A stretch of DNA of 64,000 nt from DASXAI01 sp963798445. Its GTDB lineage: Bacteria; Actinomycetota; Acidimicrobiia; Acidimicrobiales; Ilumatobacteraceae. Position numbers and translations under genes: made by a program. Positions 40,816 through 49,014 of the stretch are shown piece by piece. The notes under the pieces are model-generated. The model was not told where the DNA came from. It searched no databases and saw only the letters and a program-made list of their open reading frames with translations. Location: positions 868,001-932,000 of the forward strand of contig CAWCTH010000003.1 in assembly GCA_963798445.1 (NCBI GenBank). Direction: 5' to 3'. Each line of letters begins with the position of its first letter. The stretch's first letter is position 1.

Positions 40816-41650
40816 CGAGCCTGGCCAACGGCTCGTGGAAGTCGTCGAGCAGGGCCACGCCGGCGAGACGCAGCGCGGCGTTGTCGAGCACCGAGTTGGC
40901 CGGCCGGGGCGCGGGCCGCGGCGGCTGGAGATCGGCGGTGGCGATGGGCTGCACCCGCGACGGGTCCTCGCCGGCGGCGGCCAGGACCGCGGCGGCGAAC
41001 TCGAACCAGCTGACTGCTCCCTGGTTGGTGGCGTGGTACAGCCCGGGCCGGCGGTCAAGCGCTAGGCGCCGCAACATCGGCGCCAGGTCGGCGGTGAAGG
41101 TGGGGTGACCGCGCTGGTCGTCCACGAACGACAGCACCGGGTGCTCGGCGGCCAGCCGTAGCACCGTCTTCACCATGTTGGCGCCGTGGAAGCCGCACAC
41201 CCACGACGTGCGCACGACGGTGGCCCCGGGCGCCCCGGTCAGTGCCTCGCGCTCGCCGGCCAGCTTCGAGCGGCCGTAGACCGACCGCGGCGAGGTGTCG
41301 TCCCATTCCGCGTAGGCCTCGGGCTTGTTCCCGTCGAAGACGTAGTCGGTGGACAGGTGGACGAGATGGGCCCCCGCTCGCCGGCTGGCCTCGGCGACCC
41401 AGCGCACGGCAAGGGCGTTGTGGGCGAACGCCTTCGACGGGTCGGCCTCGCAGGCGTCGACGGCGGTCCAGGCGGCGCAGTGCACCACGGCATCGGGCTG
41501 TGTCGACAGCACGGCGCCCAGCACCGCGTCACGATCGGTGACATCGAGGGTGGCGTGGTCGGCCGCCGCCACCTCGTCGCCGGCGGCCCGACACGCGGTC
41601 ACGACGTCGTGGCCGAGCTGGCCGCCGGCGCCGGTGACCAGCACCCTCAC
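40799..41650 (-). CDS. rfbD: dTDP-4-dehydrorhamnose reductase
   Basis: RmlD, last step to dTDP-L-rhamnose. 283 aa from a GTG at 41650 (VRVLVTGAGGQLGHDVV) that overlaps the rfbB stop by three bases. Features: NADPH loop, AAWTAVDACE, LSTDYVFDG, the YGRSK catalytic Tyr-Lys, and VVRTSWVCG. The longer open frame to 42292 is antisense-like and not used. Last gene of the birA-LCP-rmlACBD run. dTDP-rhamnose supplies rhamnose to cell-wall linkage units and surface glycans in actinobacteria. Confidence 0.95.
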   Translation of the reverse strand: MRVLVTGAGGQLGHDVVTACRAAGDEVAAADHATLDVTDRDAVLGAVLSTQPDAVVHCAAWTAVDACEADPSKAFAHNALAVRWVAEASRRAGAHLVHLSTDYVFDGNKPEAYAEWDDTSPRSVYGRSKLAGEREALTGAPGATVVRTSWVCGFHGANMVKTVLRLAAEHPVLSFVDDQRGHPTFTADLAPMLRRLALDRRPGLYHATNQGAVSWFEFAAAVLAAAGEDPSRVQPIATADLQPPRPAPRPANSVLDNAALRLAGVALLDDFHEPLARLVSLLR

Positions 41651-42606
41651 GCGCGGGCCTTGAGGGGCTCCCACCACCACCGGTTGTCGCGGTACCAGGC
41701 CACCGTGGCCTCGACCGCCTCGCCCAGCTCGCGCTCGGGACGCCAGCCGAGGGCCTCCACCTTGGTGGTGTCGATGGAGTAACGGCGGTCGTGGCCCAGG
41801 CGGTCGGTGACGTACTCGATGGCGTCGGTGCCGCGGCCCGTCGCCGCCAGCAGCTGCTCGGTCAGCACGATGTTGGGCACCTCGTTGCCGGCGCCGATGT
41901 TGTAGATCTCGCCGACGCCGCCGGTGCGCAGCACCAGATCCACGGCCCGGCAGTTGTCCAGGACGTAGCACCAGTCGCGCACGTTGCCGCCGTCGCCGTA
42001 CAGCGGCACGGTCTTCCCGTCGAGCAGATTGGTCGTGAACAACGGGATCACCTTCTCCGGGAACTGGTAGGGCCCGAAGTTGTTCGACGAGCGGGTCACG
42101 ACGACCGGGAGCCCGTAGGTGGTCCCGTAGGACAGCGCGATGAGGTCGCTGCCGGCCTTGCTGGCCGAGTACGGCGAGCGCGGCCCGAGGGCATCGGTCT
42201 CGTGGAAGGAGCCCACATCGATCGAGCCGTACACCTCGTCGGTCGAGATGTGGAGGAAGCGCCCGACGCCGACTCGCCGGGCGACGTCGCACACGACGTT
42301 GGTACCGTCGCAGTTGGTACGCACGAACTCGTCGGGACTGGCGATCGAGCGGTCCACATGGCTCTCGGCGGCGAAGTGCACGACGGCGTCGTGGCCGTCC
42401 ATGGCATCGAGCACCGTGTCGCGGTCGCAGATGTCGCCCTTGACGAACCGGAACCGCGGGTTCTGCTCCATGTCGTGGAAGTTGGCGGTCGTGCCGGCGT
42501 AGGTGAGCGCGTCGTAGACGGTCACCTCGTCGTCGGTCGTGCCCAGCACGTGGCGGACGTAGTTGGAGCCGATGAATCCGGCGGCACCGGTGACGAAGAG
42601 CTTCAT
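41647..42606 (-). CDS. rfbB: dTDP-glucose 4,6-dehydratase
   Basis: RmlB, second step to dTDP-rhamnose. 319 aa. NAD loop VTGAAGFIGSNYVRHVL, FAAESHVDRSI, ISTDEVYGSI with the Thr-Asp-Glu dehydratase triad, YSASKAGSD with the catalytic Tyr-Lys near 145-149, RSSNNFGPYQFPEK, and DNCRAVDLVL. All catalytic residues are present. The ATG at 42606 overlaps the rfbC stop by one base (TGATG), and its stop overlaps the rfbD start. Confidence 0.96.
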   Translation of the reverse strand: MKLFVTGAAGFIGSNYVRHVLGTTDDEVTVYDALTYAGTTANFHDMEQNPRFRFVKGDICDRDTVLDAMDGHDAVVHFAAESHVDRSIASPDEFVRTNCDGTNVVCDVARRVGVGRFLHISTDEVYGSIDVGSFHETDALGPRSPYSASKAGSDLIALSYGTTYGLPVVVTRSSNNFGPYQFPEKVIPLFTTNLLDGKTVPLYGDGGNVRDWCYVLDNCRAVDLVLRTGGVGEIYNIGAGNEVPNIVLTEQLLAATGRGTDAIEYVTDRLGHDRRYSIDTTKVEALGWRPERELGEAVEATVAWYRDNRWWWEPLKARA

Positions 42607-43157
42607 CAGGACCTCATGGGCCAGTAGGGGCGACGACCGGCAGGGATGCCGGCGCGGCCGGGGTTCGCCTGGTCGCGGGCGGACAGGATGGGATCGGTGA
42701 GACCCCAGTCGGCCACCACCGCGGGATCGTTCCACGCCAGGCCGAGCTCGTCGGCGGGGTTGTAGTACCCATCGACCAGGTAGGTGATGGTCATGTCGGT
42801 GACGGCGGCGAAGCCGTGGGCCACGCCCGGCGGGATGAATACGCCGATGTGGTTCTCGCCCGACAGCTCCAGGCTCAGGGTGGCGCCGTCGGTGGGGCCG
42901 CCCTCGCGCAGGTCGTGCAGCACCACACGGGCCGTACCGAACGGGACGTACCAGTAGTCGGCCTGGTGCAGGTGGTAGTGCAGGCCCACCACCGAGCCCC
43001 GCTGGCGGTTGGCCCGGTTGCCCTGCACCATCTCCCGGCCTTGCGGGAACCACGACCGCCGGTAGGTCTCGATGAAGAGCCCGCGCTGGTCGCCGTGGAT
43101 CTCCGGTTCCACCACGTAGACGCCGGCCACGGCTTCGCTCTCGCTGATCTTGGGCAT
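42606..43157 (-). CDS. rfbC: dTDP-4-dehydrorhamnose 3,5-epimerase
   Basis: RmlC cupin epimerase. 183 aa from the ATG at 43157. DQRGLFIETYR near residue 22, QGNRANRQRGSVVGLHYHL with the catalytic His, a second catalytic Tyr/Asp region VDGYYNP, and the GVFIPPGVAHGF strand. The upstream extension to 43247 overlaps rfbA and is ignored. Lies 4 bases after rfbA. Confidence 0.94.
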   Translation of the reverse strand: MPKISESEAVAGVYVVEPEIHGDQRGLFIETYRRSWFPQGREMVQGNRANRQRGSVVGLHYHLHQADYWYVPFGTARVVLHDLREGGPTDGATLSLELSGENHIGVFIPPGVAHGFAAVTDMTITYLVDGYYNPADELGLAWNDPAVVADWGLTDPILSARDQANPGRAGIPAGRRPYWPMRS

Positions 43158-43161
43158 TGGG

Positions 43162-44244
43162 CTACTCCACGTCGATCTGGCAGTGATCGCCCACCATGAG
43201 GCGCAGGGCGCGCGGGCGTTGCTGGGTCCGCTCCACCACTGCCTCACGGCCGATGAGGCTGTCCTCCAGCCGGGGGATGTCGATGATGCGGCTCCGGTCC
43301 ATCACGACCGAGTGCTCCACCTCGGAGTTCACAACCTCGCAGTCGGCCCCGATGGCGCTGAAGGGCCCGATGAAGCTGTTCTCCACACGGGTACCGGGGC
43401 CGATGGCGACCGGGCCTCGGATCGTGGAGCCCACGATCTGGGCGCCGGCGGCCACGACCACGCGTCCGTCGATCGCCGAGGCGTCGTCGACGCTGCCCTC
43501 GATGCACGGTTCGATCTTCTCCAGCAGGAGGCGGTTGGCCTCGAGCAGCGGCGTGAGCTTGCCCGTGTCGATCCACCACCCGGTCAGCAGCTCCATCCGC
43601 ACCCGCAGGCCCTTGTCGATGAGCCACTGGATGGCATCGGTGATCTCCAGCTCGCCGCGCGGCGACGGCGCGATGGCCCGCACCGCGTCGTTGATGGTGC
43701 GGTCGAAGAGGTAGACGCCGACGAGCGCCAGGTCCGACGGCGGCAGTGCCGGCTTCTCCACGAGGTGCACGACATGGCCGTCGCCGTCCAGCTCGGCGAT
43801 GCCGAAGCGCTGCGGGTCCGGCACCTGCTTCAGCAGGATCTGGGCGGCTGGCCGCACGGTGTCATTGGCCCGCGCCTTGAGGAACTCCTCCACGAACGAG
43901 GTCAGATCCTGTTCGAGGAGGTTGTCGCCGAGGTACATCACGAAGTCGTCGTCGCCGAGGAAATCGCCGGCGATGAGGACGCAATGGGCCAGGCCGAGCG
44001 GCGCATCCTGGGGGATGTAGGTGACCTCGAGTCCGAACTGGGCGCCGTCGCCGACGGCGGCCATCACCTCGGCGCGGGTGTCGCCCACGATGATGCCGAT
44101 CTGCTCGATGCCGGCCGCCGCCATGGCCTCCAGCCCGTAGAACAGGATGGGCTTGTTGGCCACCGGGACGAGCTGCTTGGCGCTCGTGTGGGTGATCGGC
44201 CGCAGCCGCGTGCCGGCGCCACCGGCGAGGACGAGGCCCTTCAT
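43162..44244 (-). CDS. rfbA: Glucose-1-phosphate thymidylyltransferase, long form with beta-helix
   Basis: RmlA, first step to dTDP-rhamnose. 360 aa, longer than the 290-aa RmlA of enterobacteria. The nucleotidyltransferase domain (LAGGAGTRLRPITHTSAKQLVPV, YLGDNLLEQ, VEKP, GWWIDTGKLTPLLEANRLLL) is followed by a left-handed beta-helix of about 90 residues (GAQIVGSTIRGPVAIGPGTRVENSFIGPF). This is the archaeal/actinobacterial 'long' RmlA type. ATG overlaps the LCP stop (ATGA). Confidence 0.93.
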   Translation of the reverse strand: MKGLVLAGGAGTRLRPITHTSAKQLVPVANKPILFYGLEAMAAAGIEQIGIIVGDTRAEVMAAVGDGAQFGLEVTYIPQDAPLGLAHCVLIAGDFLGDDDFVMYLGDNLLEQDLTSFVEEFLKARANDTVRPAAQILLKQVPDPQRFGIAELDGDGHVVHLVEKPALPPSDLALVGVYLFDRTINDAVRAIAPSPRGELEITDAIQWLIDKGLRVRMELLTGWWIDTGKLTPLLEANRLLLEKIEPCIEGSVDDASAIDGRVVVAAGAQIVGSTIRGPVAIGPGTRVENSFIGPFSAIGADCEVVNSEVEHSVVMDRSRIIDIPRLEDSLIGREAVVERTQQRPRALRLMVGDHCQIDVE

Positions 44245-45347
44245 CCGCAGGAGTCTTGCTGATTGGCCTGCGGGCTGGGGGCGGGGGCGAGCGGCACGGC
44301 GTTGCCGGGCGTCGGCGCCGGCTCGGCCGGTTCGGCGCCGATCCCCTTGAAGTAGTCGACGATGGGCTGAGCCTGGGCGTCGTCGACGATGAGCACCGAC
44401 TGATCCCCGGCCGTGCCGTTGTGCGCGGGCATCGTCCAGGTGCGCACGCCACCGCTGCCGAGCTTGCGCAGGCGGTTGGCCAGCCCGAGGAGGTCGAGGT
44501 GCTCGTCGATGGTGACGTTGTCGACGGCGGCGTTGATGAGCTGGCTGAGCGCGGTGGGACTGGAGGCGCCCGAGGCCAGTGCCTTCTGGAACGCGCTCTG
44601 GAGGAACTGCTGCTGGCGGGCGATCCGGCCGAGGTCGGCGCGGGGATCTTCACGCCACTTGCCGTCCGTGAACGTCTGGAAGTGACGGGAACGGGCGAAG
44701 GCCAGCGCCTGGGTGCCGTCGAGGGTCGAGCAGCCAGGCGTGAGGACCTCCAGACCCGTGGTGAGGTCGCGCGACGGCACGTCGAACCACATCGACACGC
44801 CACCCATGGCGTCGACGAGGCTCTTGAAGCCCTCGAAGTTCACCTCGACGTAGTGGTGGATCGGGATGCCGAAGTCGTCCTGGATCGTGGAGATCAGGAC
44901 GTCCTTGCCCTTGGAGAAGGCGCCGTTGATCTTGCCCTTCCCGTCCTGGCCGGCGATCGGGACCCACAGGTCACGGGGGAGCGACAGCAGCGCCGACGAG
45001 TTGGTCGACGGGTCGAAGCGCAGGATCATGATCGTGTCGGATCGCTGCCCCGTCACCTCCTGGGCGTTGCCGATGGCACCGGCGTCCAGGTCGTCGGGGT
45101 TGGCGTTGGCCCGGCTGTCGGAGCCGACGATGAGGTAGTTCTCGATCGTGGTCGGGCCCAACCCGGCATCGTCGAGGGACTTGCCTTCGGGCGTGAGCAC
45201 CCCCGACAGGTCGACGCTGGCCACCGAGTCGATGGTCCGCTTGGCGTAGAAGACACCGGCCGTGGACAGGGCGAACGCGGTGATGACGAACACGCCGAGC
45301 GTGCTCAACAAACGCTGAGGCCAGCGGCGTCGGTGGGGTCGGGCCAC
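44241..45347 (-). CDS. LytR-CpsA-Psr (LCP) family glycopolymer ligase
   Basis: 368 aa. One N-terminal membrane helix (LLSTLGVFVITAFALSTAGVF) and an extracytoplasmic LCP domain with YLIVGSDSRAN, RSDTIMILRFDP, SLPRDLWVPIAG, KINGAFSKG and AFARSRHF. The conserved Arg and Asp residues bind the polyprenyl pyrophosphate. A C-terminal extension has a LytR_C-like segment and Pro-rich tail. LCP proteins attach glycopolymers such as arabinogalactan, teichoic acids or capsule to peptidoglycan. Its place at the head of rmlACBD suggests a rhamnose-linked unit. GTG start 2 bases after birA. Confidence 0.93.
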   Translation of the reverse strand: MARPHRRRWPQRLLSTLGVFVITAFALSTAGVFYAKRTIDSVASVDLSGVLTPEGKSLDDAGLGPTTIENYLIVGSDSRANANPDDLDAGAIGNAQEVTGQRSDTIMILRFDPSTNSSALLSLPRDLWVPIAGQDGKGKINGAFSKGKDVLISTIQDDFGIPIHHYVEVNFEGFKSLVDAMGGVSMWFDVPSRDLTTGLEVLTPGCSTLDGTQALAFARSRHFQTFTDGKWREDPRADLGRIARQQQFLQSAFQKALASGASSPTALSQLINAAVDNVTIDEHLDLLGLANRLRKLGSGGVRTWTMPAHNGTAGDQSVLIVDDAQAQPIVDYFKGIGAEPAEPAPTPGNAVPLAPAPSPQANQQDSCG

Positions 45348-45349
45348 GG

Positions 45350-46105
45350 TCAGATCACGCTACCGCGGAGGTGCACGACGTCAGCGGCACTCACTTCGTG
45401 CCGTCGCCCGTCGCTCACCACCACGAGCTGCCCCCCGTCGGCGACGTCGACGGCAATGCCCTCGATCGTCCCCGTCGCCCGCTCCACCCGCACCGCCCGA
45501 CCGATCGTGGCGAGGGCGGCCCGGTAGTCGGCCAGGAGCTCGGCGGGGGCGCCCTCCCATTGCCGCAACCGCACCGCGAGATGCTCGAGGTAGCGGGCCA
45601 GCAGCTCGTCACGGCCGATGGCCCGGCCGGCCACGCTGGACGCCGAGATGGCCGTCTCGGTGGGCTCGGGCGGCCACGCGACGTTCAGGCCCATGCCCAT
45701 CACGACGGCGACGTCGGCACCGGTGACCGCTTCGGAGAGCACCCCGGCGAGTTTGCGCTGGCCGACCAGCAGGTCGTTGGGCCACTTCAGCTCGGGCCGG
45801 AACCCGGCCACATCGACGCACGCCGCTTGGGCGCTGAGGCCGACGGCCTGGGTGGCTCCGTGAAGTCGTTCGGCGGCGGCGGCCGACGGCCGCACGAGCA
45901 CCGAGACCAGCAGTGACGCGCCCGGCGGGGCGTCCCAGCGGCGCCCCACCCGCCCCCGTCCAGCCGTCTGATGATCGGCCACCAGCACGGTCCCGGAGGG
46001 GGCGCCGCGGCGGGCGTCAGCGACCAGATCGTCGTTGGTCGAACCCGTCTCGGCGACGTGGCGGACGTGCCAACCGCGACCATCAGTGGCGAAACCCTGG
46101 TCCAC
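45350..46105 (-). CDS. birA: Biotin-[acetyl-CoA carboxylase] ligase, short form
   Basis: Activates biotin to biotinyl-AMP and attaches it to the carrier lysine of AccA3, encoded divergently 20 bases away. Motifs: ETGSTNDDL near residue 20, the biotinyl-AMP loop GRGRVGRRW, LKWPNDLL, and the C-terminal beta domain. There is no N-terminal helix-turn-helix, so it is a monofunctional class I ligase that does not act as a repressor. The GTG at 46105 (251 aa) is chosen because a TATGTT box ends 6 bases before it; the longer frame from 46126 would reach into the accA3 start. Confidence 0.94.
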   Translation of the reverse strand: MDQGFATDGRGWHVRHVAETGSTNDDLVADARRGAPSGTVLVADHQTAGRGRVGRRWDAPPGASLLVSVLVRPSAAAAERLHGATQAVGLSAQAACVDVAGFRPELKWPNDLLVGQRKLAGVLSEAVTGADVAVVMGMGLNVAWPPEPTETAISASSVAGRAIGRDELLARYLEHLAVRLRQWEGAPAELLADYRAALATIGRAVRVERATGTIEGIAVDVADGGQLVVVSDGRRHEVSAADVVHLRGSVI

Positions 46106-46111
46106 GGCACC

Positions 46112-46121
46112 AACATAGGTT
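46112..46121. promoter_or_regulatory. Overlapping -10 boxes of the divergent birA and accA3 promoters
   Basis: On the minus strand TATGTT (46117-46112) is followed by 6 bases and the birA GTG at 46105, a leaderless arrangement. On the plus strand TAGGTT (46116-46121) lies 4 bases before the accA3 ATG at 46126, rather close for a -10, so the plus-strand assignment is weaker. If both operate they would exclude each other. Confidence 0.45.
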
Positions 46122-46125
46122 CCCA

Positions 46126-47913
46126 ATGCTCAAGAAGATCCTGATCGCCAACCGCGCCGAGATCGCCGTACGGGTCATCCGCGCCTGCCGAGAGCTCGGC
46201 ATTCCCACGGTGGCCGTGTACTCCGAGCTCGACCGCAACGCCCTCCACGTCCGCCTGGCGGACGAGGCCTATGCCCTCGGCGGGCAGACCGCCGCCGAGA
46301 GCTACTTGAACACCGAGGCGATCCTCGACGCCATCCGGCGAAGCGGGGCCGACGGCGTCCACCCGGGGTACGGCTTCTACTCCGAGAACACCGATTTCTG
46401 CCGCGCGGTGACGGCGATGGGGGTGGCCTTCATCGGTCCGCCGCCCGAGGCCATCGAGACCATGGGCGACAAGATCAGCTCCCGCATCGCCGCCGAGCGG
46501 GCCGGCGTCGAGGGCGTGCCCGGCACCACGACACCGATCACATCGCCCGATGAGGTGCTGGCGTTCGGCGCCGAGCACGGCTACCCAATCGCCATCAAAG
46601 CGGCATTTGGTGGCGGCGGACGGGGCATGAAGGTCGTGCGCGAGGCGGATGGTGTCGCCAGCGCCATCGAGTCGGCGCAGCGCGAGGCGAAGGCCTACTT
46701 CGGGCGCGACGAGATCTACATGGAGCGCTACCTCACCTGGCCCCGCCACGTGGAGATGCAGATCATCGGCGACCAGCACGGGAACCTGGTGTGGGTCGGC
46801 GAGCGCGACTGCTCGGCCCAGCGGCGGCATCAGAAGCTCGTCGAAGAGAGCCCCGCGCCCGACTTCGCCGATTCGGTGCGCCAGGCCATGGGCGAGGCCT
46901 CGGTGAAGGTGGCGGCCGCCGTCGGCTACTACAACGCCGGCACGGTCGAGTTCCTCTACCAGGACGGTGACTTCTTCTTCCTGGAGATGAACACCCGCCT
47001 GCAGGTCGAGCACCCCGTCACCGAGATGGTGACCGGCATCGATCTGGTGGCCGAGCAGATCCGGGTCGCATCGGGCGAGCCGCTCTCGTTCAGCCAGGCC
47101 GACATCGTGCGGCGGGGCCACGCCATCGAGATCCGCATCAACGCCGAGAACCCGGCCGAAGGCCGCTTCCTCCCATCGCCGGGCCCGATCACCAAACTGG
47201 TGCCGCCGGACGGGTTCGGCACCCGGTTCGACGGTGGCTACGAGTCCGGCGACGAGATCAGCCAGTACTACGACAACCTCGTCGGCAAGCTGGTCCTGTG
47301 GGGTACCGACCGGCCGACCGCCATCCGGCGGGCCATCCGGGCGCTGGAGGAGATGCAGGTCGAGGGCATCGCCACGACGATCCCCGCGGACCTCGCCATC
47401 CTGCGCCACCCCGACTTCGTCGCGGCCACGCACTCCACCAAGTGGGTGGAGGAGGTGCTCGATCTCTCCGGCATCGCCGCGCCGGCCAAGCCGGTCGCAC
47501 CGGCGCCGGTCGACGGCGACGCGGAAGCACCCGCGGCGCTGGTCGAGCGCAGCACCACCGTCGAGGTGAACGGCAAGCGCTTCGCCGTCAAGCTGTGGGT
47601 GCCGGAAGCGCCCGCCGCCACGGTGGCGATGGCCGCCGGAGGACCGGCGGCGGCCCGCAAGCCGACCCGGGCGGCCGGTGCCTCCGCCGCCGGCAGCGGC
47701 AGCGGCGATGTCACGGTGCCCATGCAGGGCACCATCGTGAAGGTGCTGGTCGAGGTCGGTACCGAGGTGCAGGCCGGGCAGGCCGTCGTCATCCTCGAGG
47801 CGATGAAGATGGAGAACCAGATCACCGCCGAGCGATCCGGCACCGTCAAGGAGATCAAGGTCGCTCCCGGCGACACCGTGGGGTCGGGTGATGTTGTGGT
47901 GGTGATTGGCTGA
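46126..47913 (+). CDS. accA3: Acyl-CoA carboxylase alpha subunit: biotin carboxylase plus BCCP (AccA3 type)
   Basis: 595 aa. Biotin carboxylase N-domain (KKILIANRAEIAVRVIRACRELGI), ATP-grasp with KAAFGGGGRGMKVV and EMNTRLQVEHPVTEMVTGIDLV, a C-domain, an Ala/Pro linker, and a biotinyl carrier domain with EAMKMEN (biotinylated Lys 561). This is the actinobacterial fused alpha subunit that serves acetyl- and propionyl-CoA carboxylases with separate carboxyltransferase beta subunits, not found here. Divergent from birA, its modifying enzyme. Confidence 0.95.
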   Translation: MLKKILIANRAEIAVRVIRACRELGIPTVAVYSELDRNALHVRLADEAYALGGQTAAESYLNTEAILDAIRRSGADGVHPGYGFYSENTDFCRAVTAMGVAFIGPPPEAIETMGDKISSRIAAERAGVEGVPGTTTPITSPDEVLAFGAEHGYPIAIKAAFGGGGRGMKVVREADGVASAIESAQREAKAYFGRDEIYMERYLTWPRHVEMQIIGDQHGNLVWVGERDCSAQRRHQKLVEESPAPDFADSVRQAMGEASVKVAAAVGYYNAGTVEFLYQDGDFFFLEMNTRLQVEHPVTEMVTGIDLVAEQIRVASGEPLSFSQADIVRRGHAIEIRINAENPAEGRFLPSPGPITKLVPPDGFGTRFDGGYESGDEISQYYDNLVGKLVLWGTDRPTAIRRAIRALEEMQVEGIATTIPADLAILRHPDFVAATHSTKWVEEVLDLSGIAAPAKPVAPAPVDGDAEAPAALVERSTTVEVNGKRFAVKLWVPEAPAATVAMAAGGPAAARKPTRAAGASAAGSGSGDVTVPMQGTIVKVLVEVGTEVQAGQAVVILEAMKMENQITAERSGTVKEIKVAPGDTVGSGDVVVVIG

Positions 47914-48519
47914 GGTGGCGCTGTAGCTGGGATACCAGTCCGGCGGGGCTTCGTCGAGGAGCGGGTCGGTGGCCCGGCGCGGTGCCGTGTCGACGGCGGC
48001 GTAGAGGCCCCGAGCGAGGCGGCGGGCACGGCCCTGGATGACTTCCAGACGGAGGGCGTCGGACAGCACCTTGGGGACGTTGGGCCCGGCGATCGACAGC
48101 CCGTAGAGGACGACGAGGGCGCGGAGCTCTCGCAAATGGCAGGGGCCGTGGCGCCGCAGGATGGCCAGGCACCAGCGCCGCAGCACGGTCCCGTAGAGGG
48201 GGTAGGCGTCCTGGATTTCGGGCGGCAGCGGCCAGCCGTCGGGCGCTGGTGGTCGGCTGACCCGGCGGTTGGCGAACCGCGGCCAGAGCCGCTCGTGGAG
48301 GGCGCGGGCCTCGGTGACCAGGGCTCGGCGGTGCGTGAGCCAACGGCTGAGGTCGTCGTCGAGGGTGTCGAGGGCGTCGACGAGCTCCTGGCGACGGTCG
48401 TCCAGGCGGCGGCGGTCGAAGGGGTGGATGCGGGCGTGGATGCGGACCTGGCCGTAGGCGTCGTCGCGCAGCCAGCGCGGCGAGGGGGGCAACGATCCGT
48501 CGGGGCGGGCGTGGGCCAC
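47914..48519 (-). CDS. Winged-helix-like hypothetical protein, 3' end unclear
   Basis: The start is strongly supported: GTG at 48519 with GGAGG 7 bases upstream. The first 180 residues look protein-like (PSPRWLRDDAYGQVRIHARIHP, an Arg-rich helical region, then CHLRELRALVVLYGLSIAGP and RRLARGLYAAVD, which resembles a winged helix). The frame then stays open into the antisense of accA3 for 700 more codons, which is not credible. The true stop is probably lost, either by another single-base error or because the gene is truncated. I give the end at the accA3 stop. Function unknown. The upstream region holds a 94-base palindrome. Confidence 0.6.
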
Positions 48520-48740
48520 AACAGCCTCCGGTGTTCAGGGTGGCGGAGAACCGGGTGCCGTTGGCTGCGGAATGAGATGCGGGATGGGGGCCGGCGCCGA
48601 GCCCAGAGCGACATGATGCCGGAGAGGTCTCACAGAGTTGTCGCCGAGAAGAGCGCCAGCCCGGCCAGCCCGTGCCAGGCGCCACGGGGTGCGCTGGCCC
48701 AACCCCGAACAGCCGCCAGATCCCTCAGCGACCAGCAGCA

Positions 48741-48834
48741 GCCCCCACCCCACCCACGTTTTCGACTGCTTGCGGCACCGAATCGGTACCGAATCGGTGC
48801 CGCAAGGGAGCGAAAAGATGGGTGGGGTCGGGGT
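48741..48834. repeat. 94-base near-perfect palindrome
   Basis: Centred between 48787 and 48788 (GGT|ACC) with no loop. The inner arm, CTTGCGGCACCGA then TCGGT, pairs over 19 bases with one A-A mismatch. Two further paired blocks follow outward: CGTTTTCG-type with CGAAAA, and ACCCCACCCA with TGGGTGGGGT. A CCCC/GGGG end comes after one mismatch. About 38 of 47 pairs match, plus two G-T wobbles. It lies upstream of the wHTH gene. Confidence 0.9.
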
Positions 48835-48862
48835 CGGACGGCCGGGGGGTCGGACGGCCGGG
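48831..48862. repeat. Perfect tandem duplication of a 16-base unit
   Basis: GGGTCGGACGGCCGGG at 48831-48846 is repeated exactly at 48847-48862, adjoining the right edge of the large palindrome. Each unit has its own CGGCCG core. Confidence 0.9.
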
Positions 48863-48935
48863 GCGCCGAGACGGGACCCGCCAGACTCAACGCCCCGGCC
48901 CGGCGCAACTCGGACTCGCCGCCGGGGCCGCCGGG

Positions 48936-48965
48936 GCAGCTGCGCCCCGCCCGGCGCGCAGCTGC
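48936..48965 (-). terminator. GC-rich hairpin downstream of lpdA, possible terminator
   Basis: Perfect 10-base arms GCAGCTGCGC and GCGCAGCTGC around a 10-base loop, about 50 bases past the lpdA stop on the minus strand. There is no T-run, so classical intrinsic termination is unlikely, but GC-rich stem terminators are reported in actinobacteria. Confidence 0.4.
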
Positions 48966-49014
48966 ACGGGCCCGGCCGGCGCGCGGTACTGGCGGCGCGG
49001 TTGGGCGGATTTGG

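Larger units (their letters stand above)
48520..49014. other. 495-base intergenic region rich in palindromes and a tandem repeat
   Basis: No credible gene. It contains, from right to left in transcription order, a hairpin after lpdA (48936-48965), a perfect 16-base tandem duplication (48831-48862) and the large palindrome (48741-48834). All frames here are Arg/Pro/Gly-rich and lack start signals. Confidence 0.7.

Noticed and set aside
45787..48519. 910-residue minus-strand frame through accA3
   Set aside because: Only the part from 47914 to 48519 is plausible coding. The rest is antisense to the conserved AccA3.
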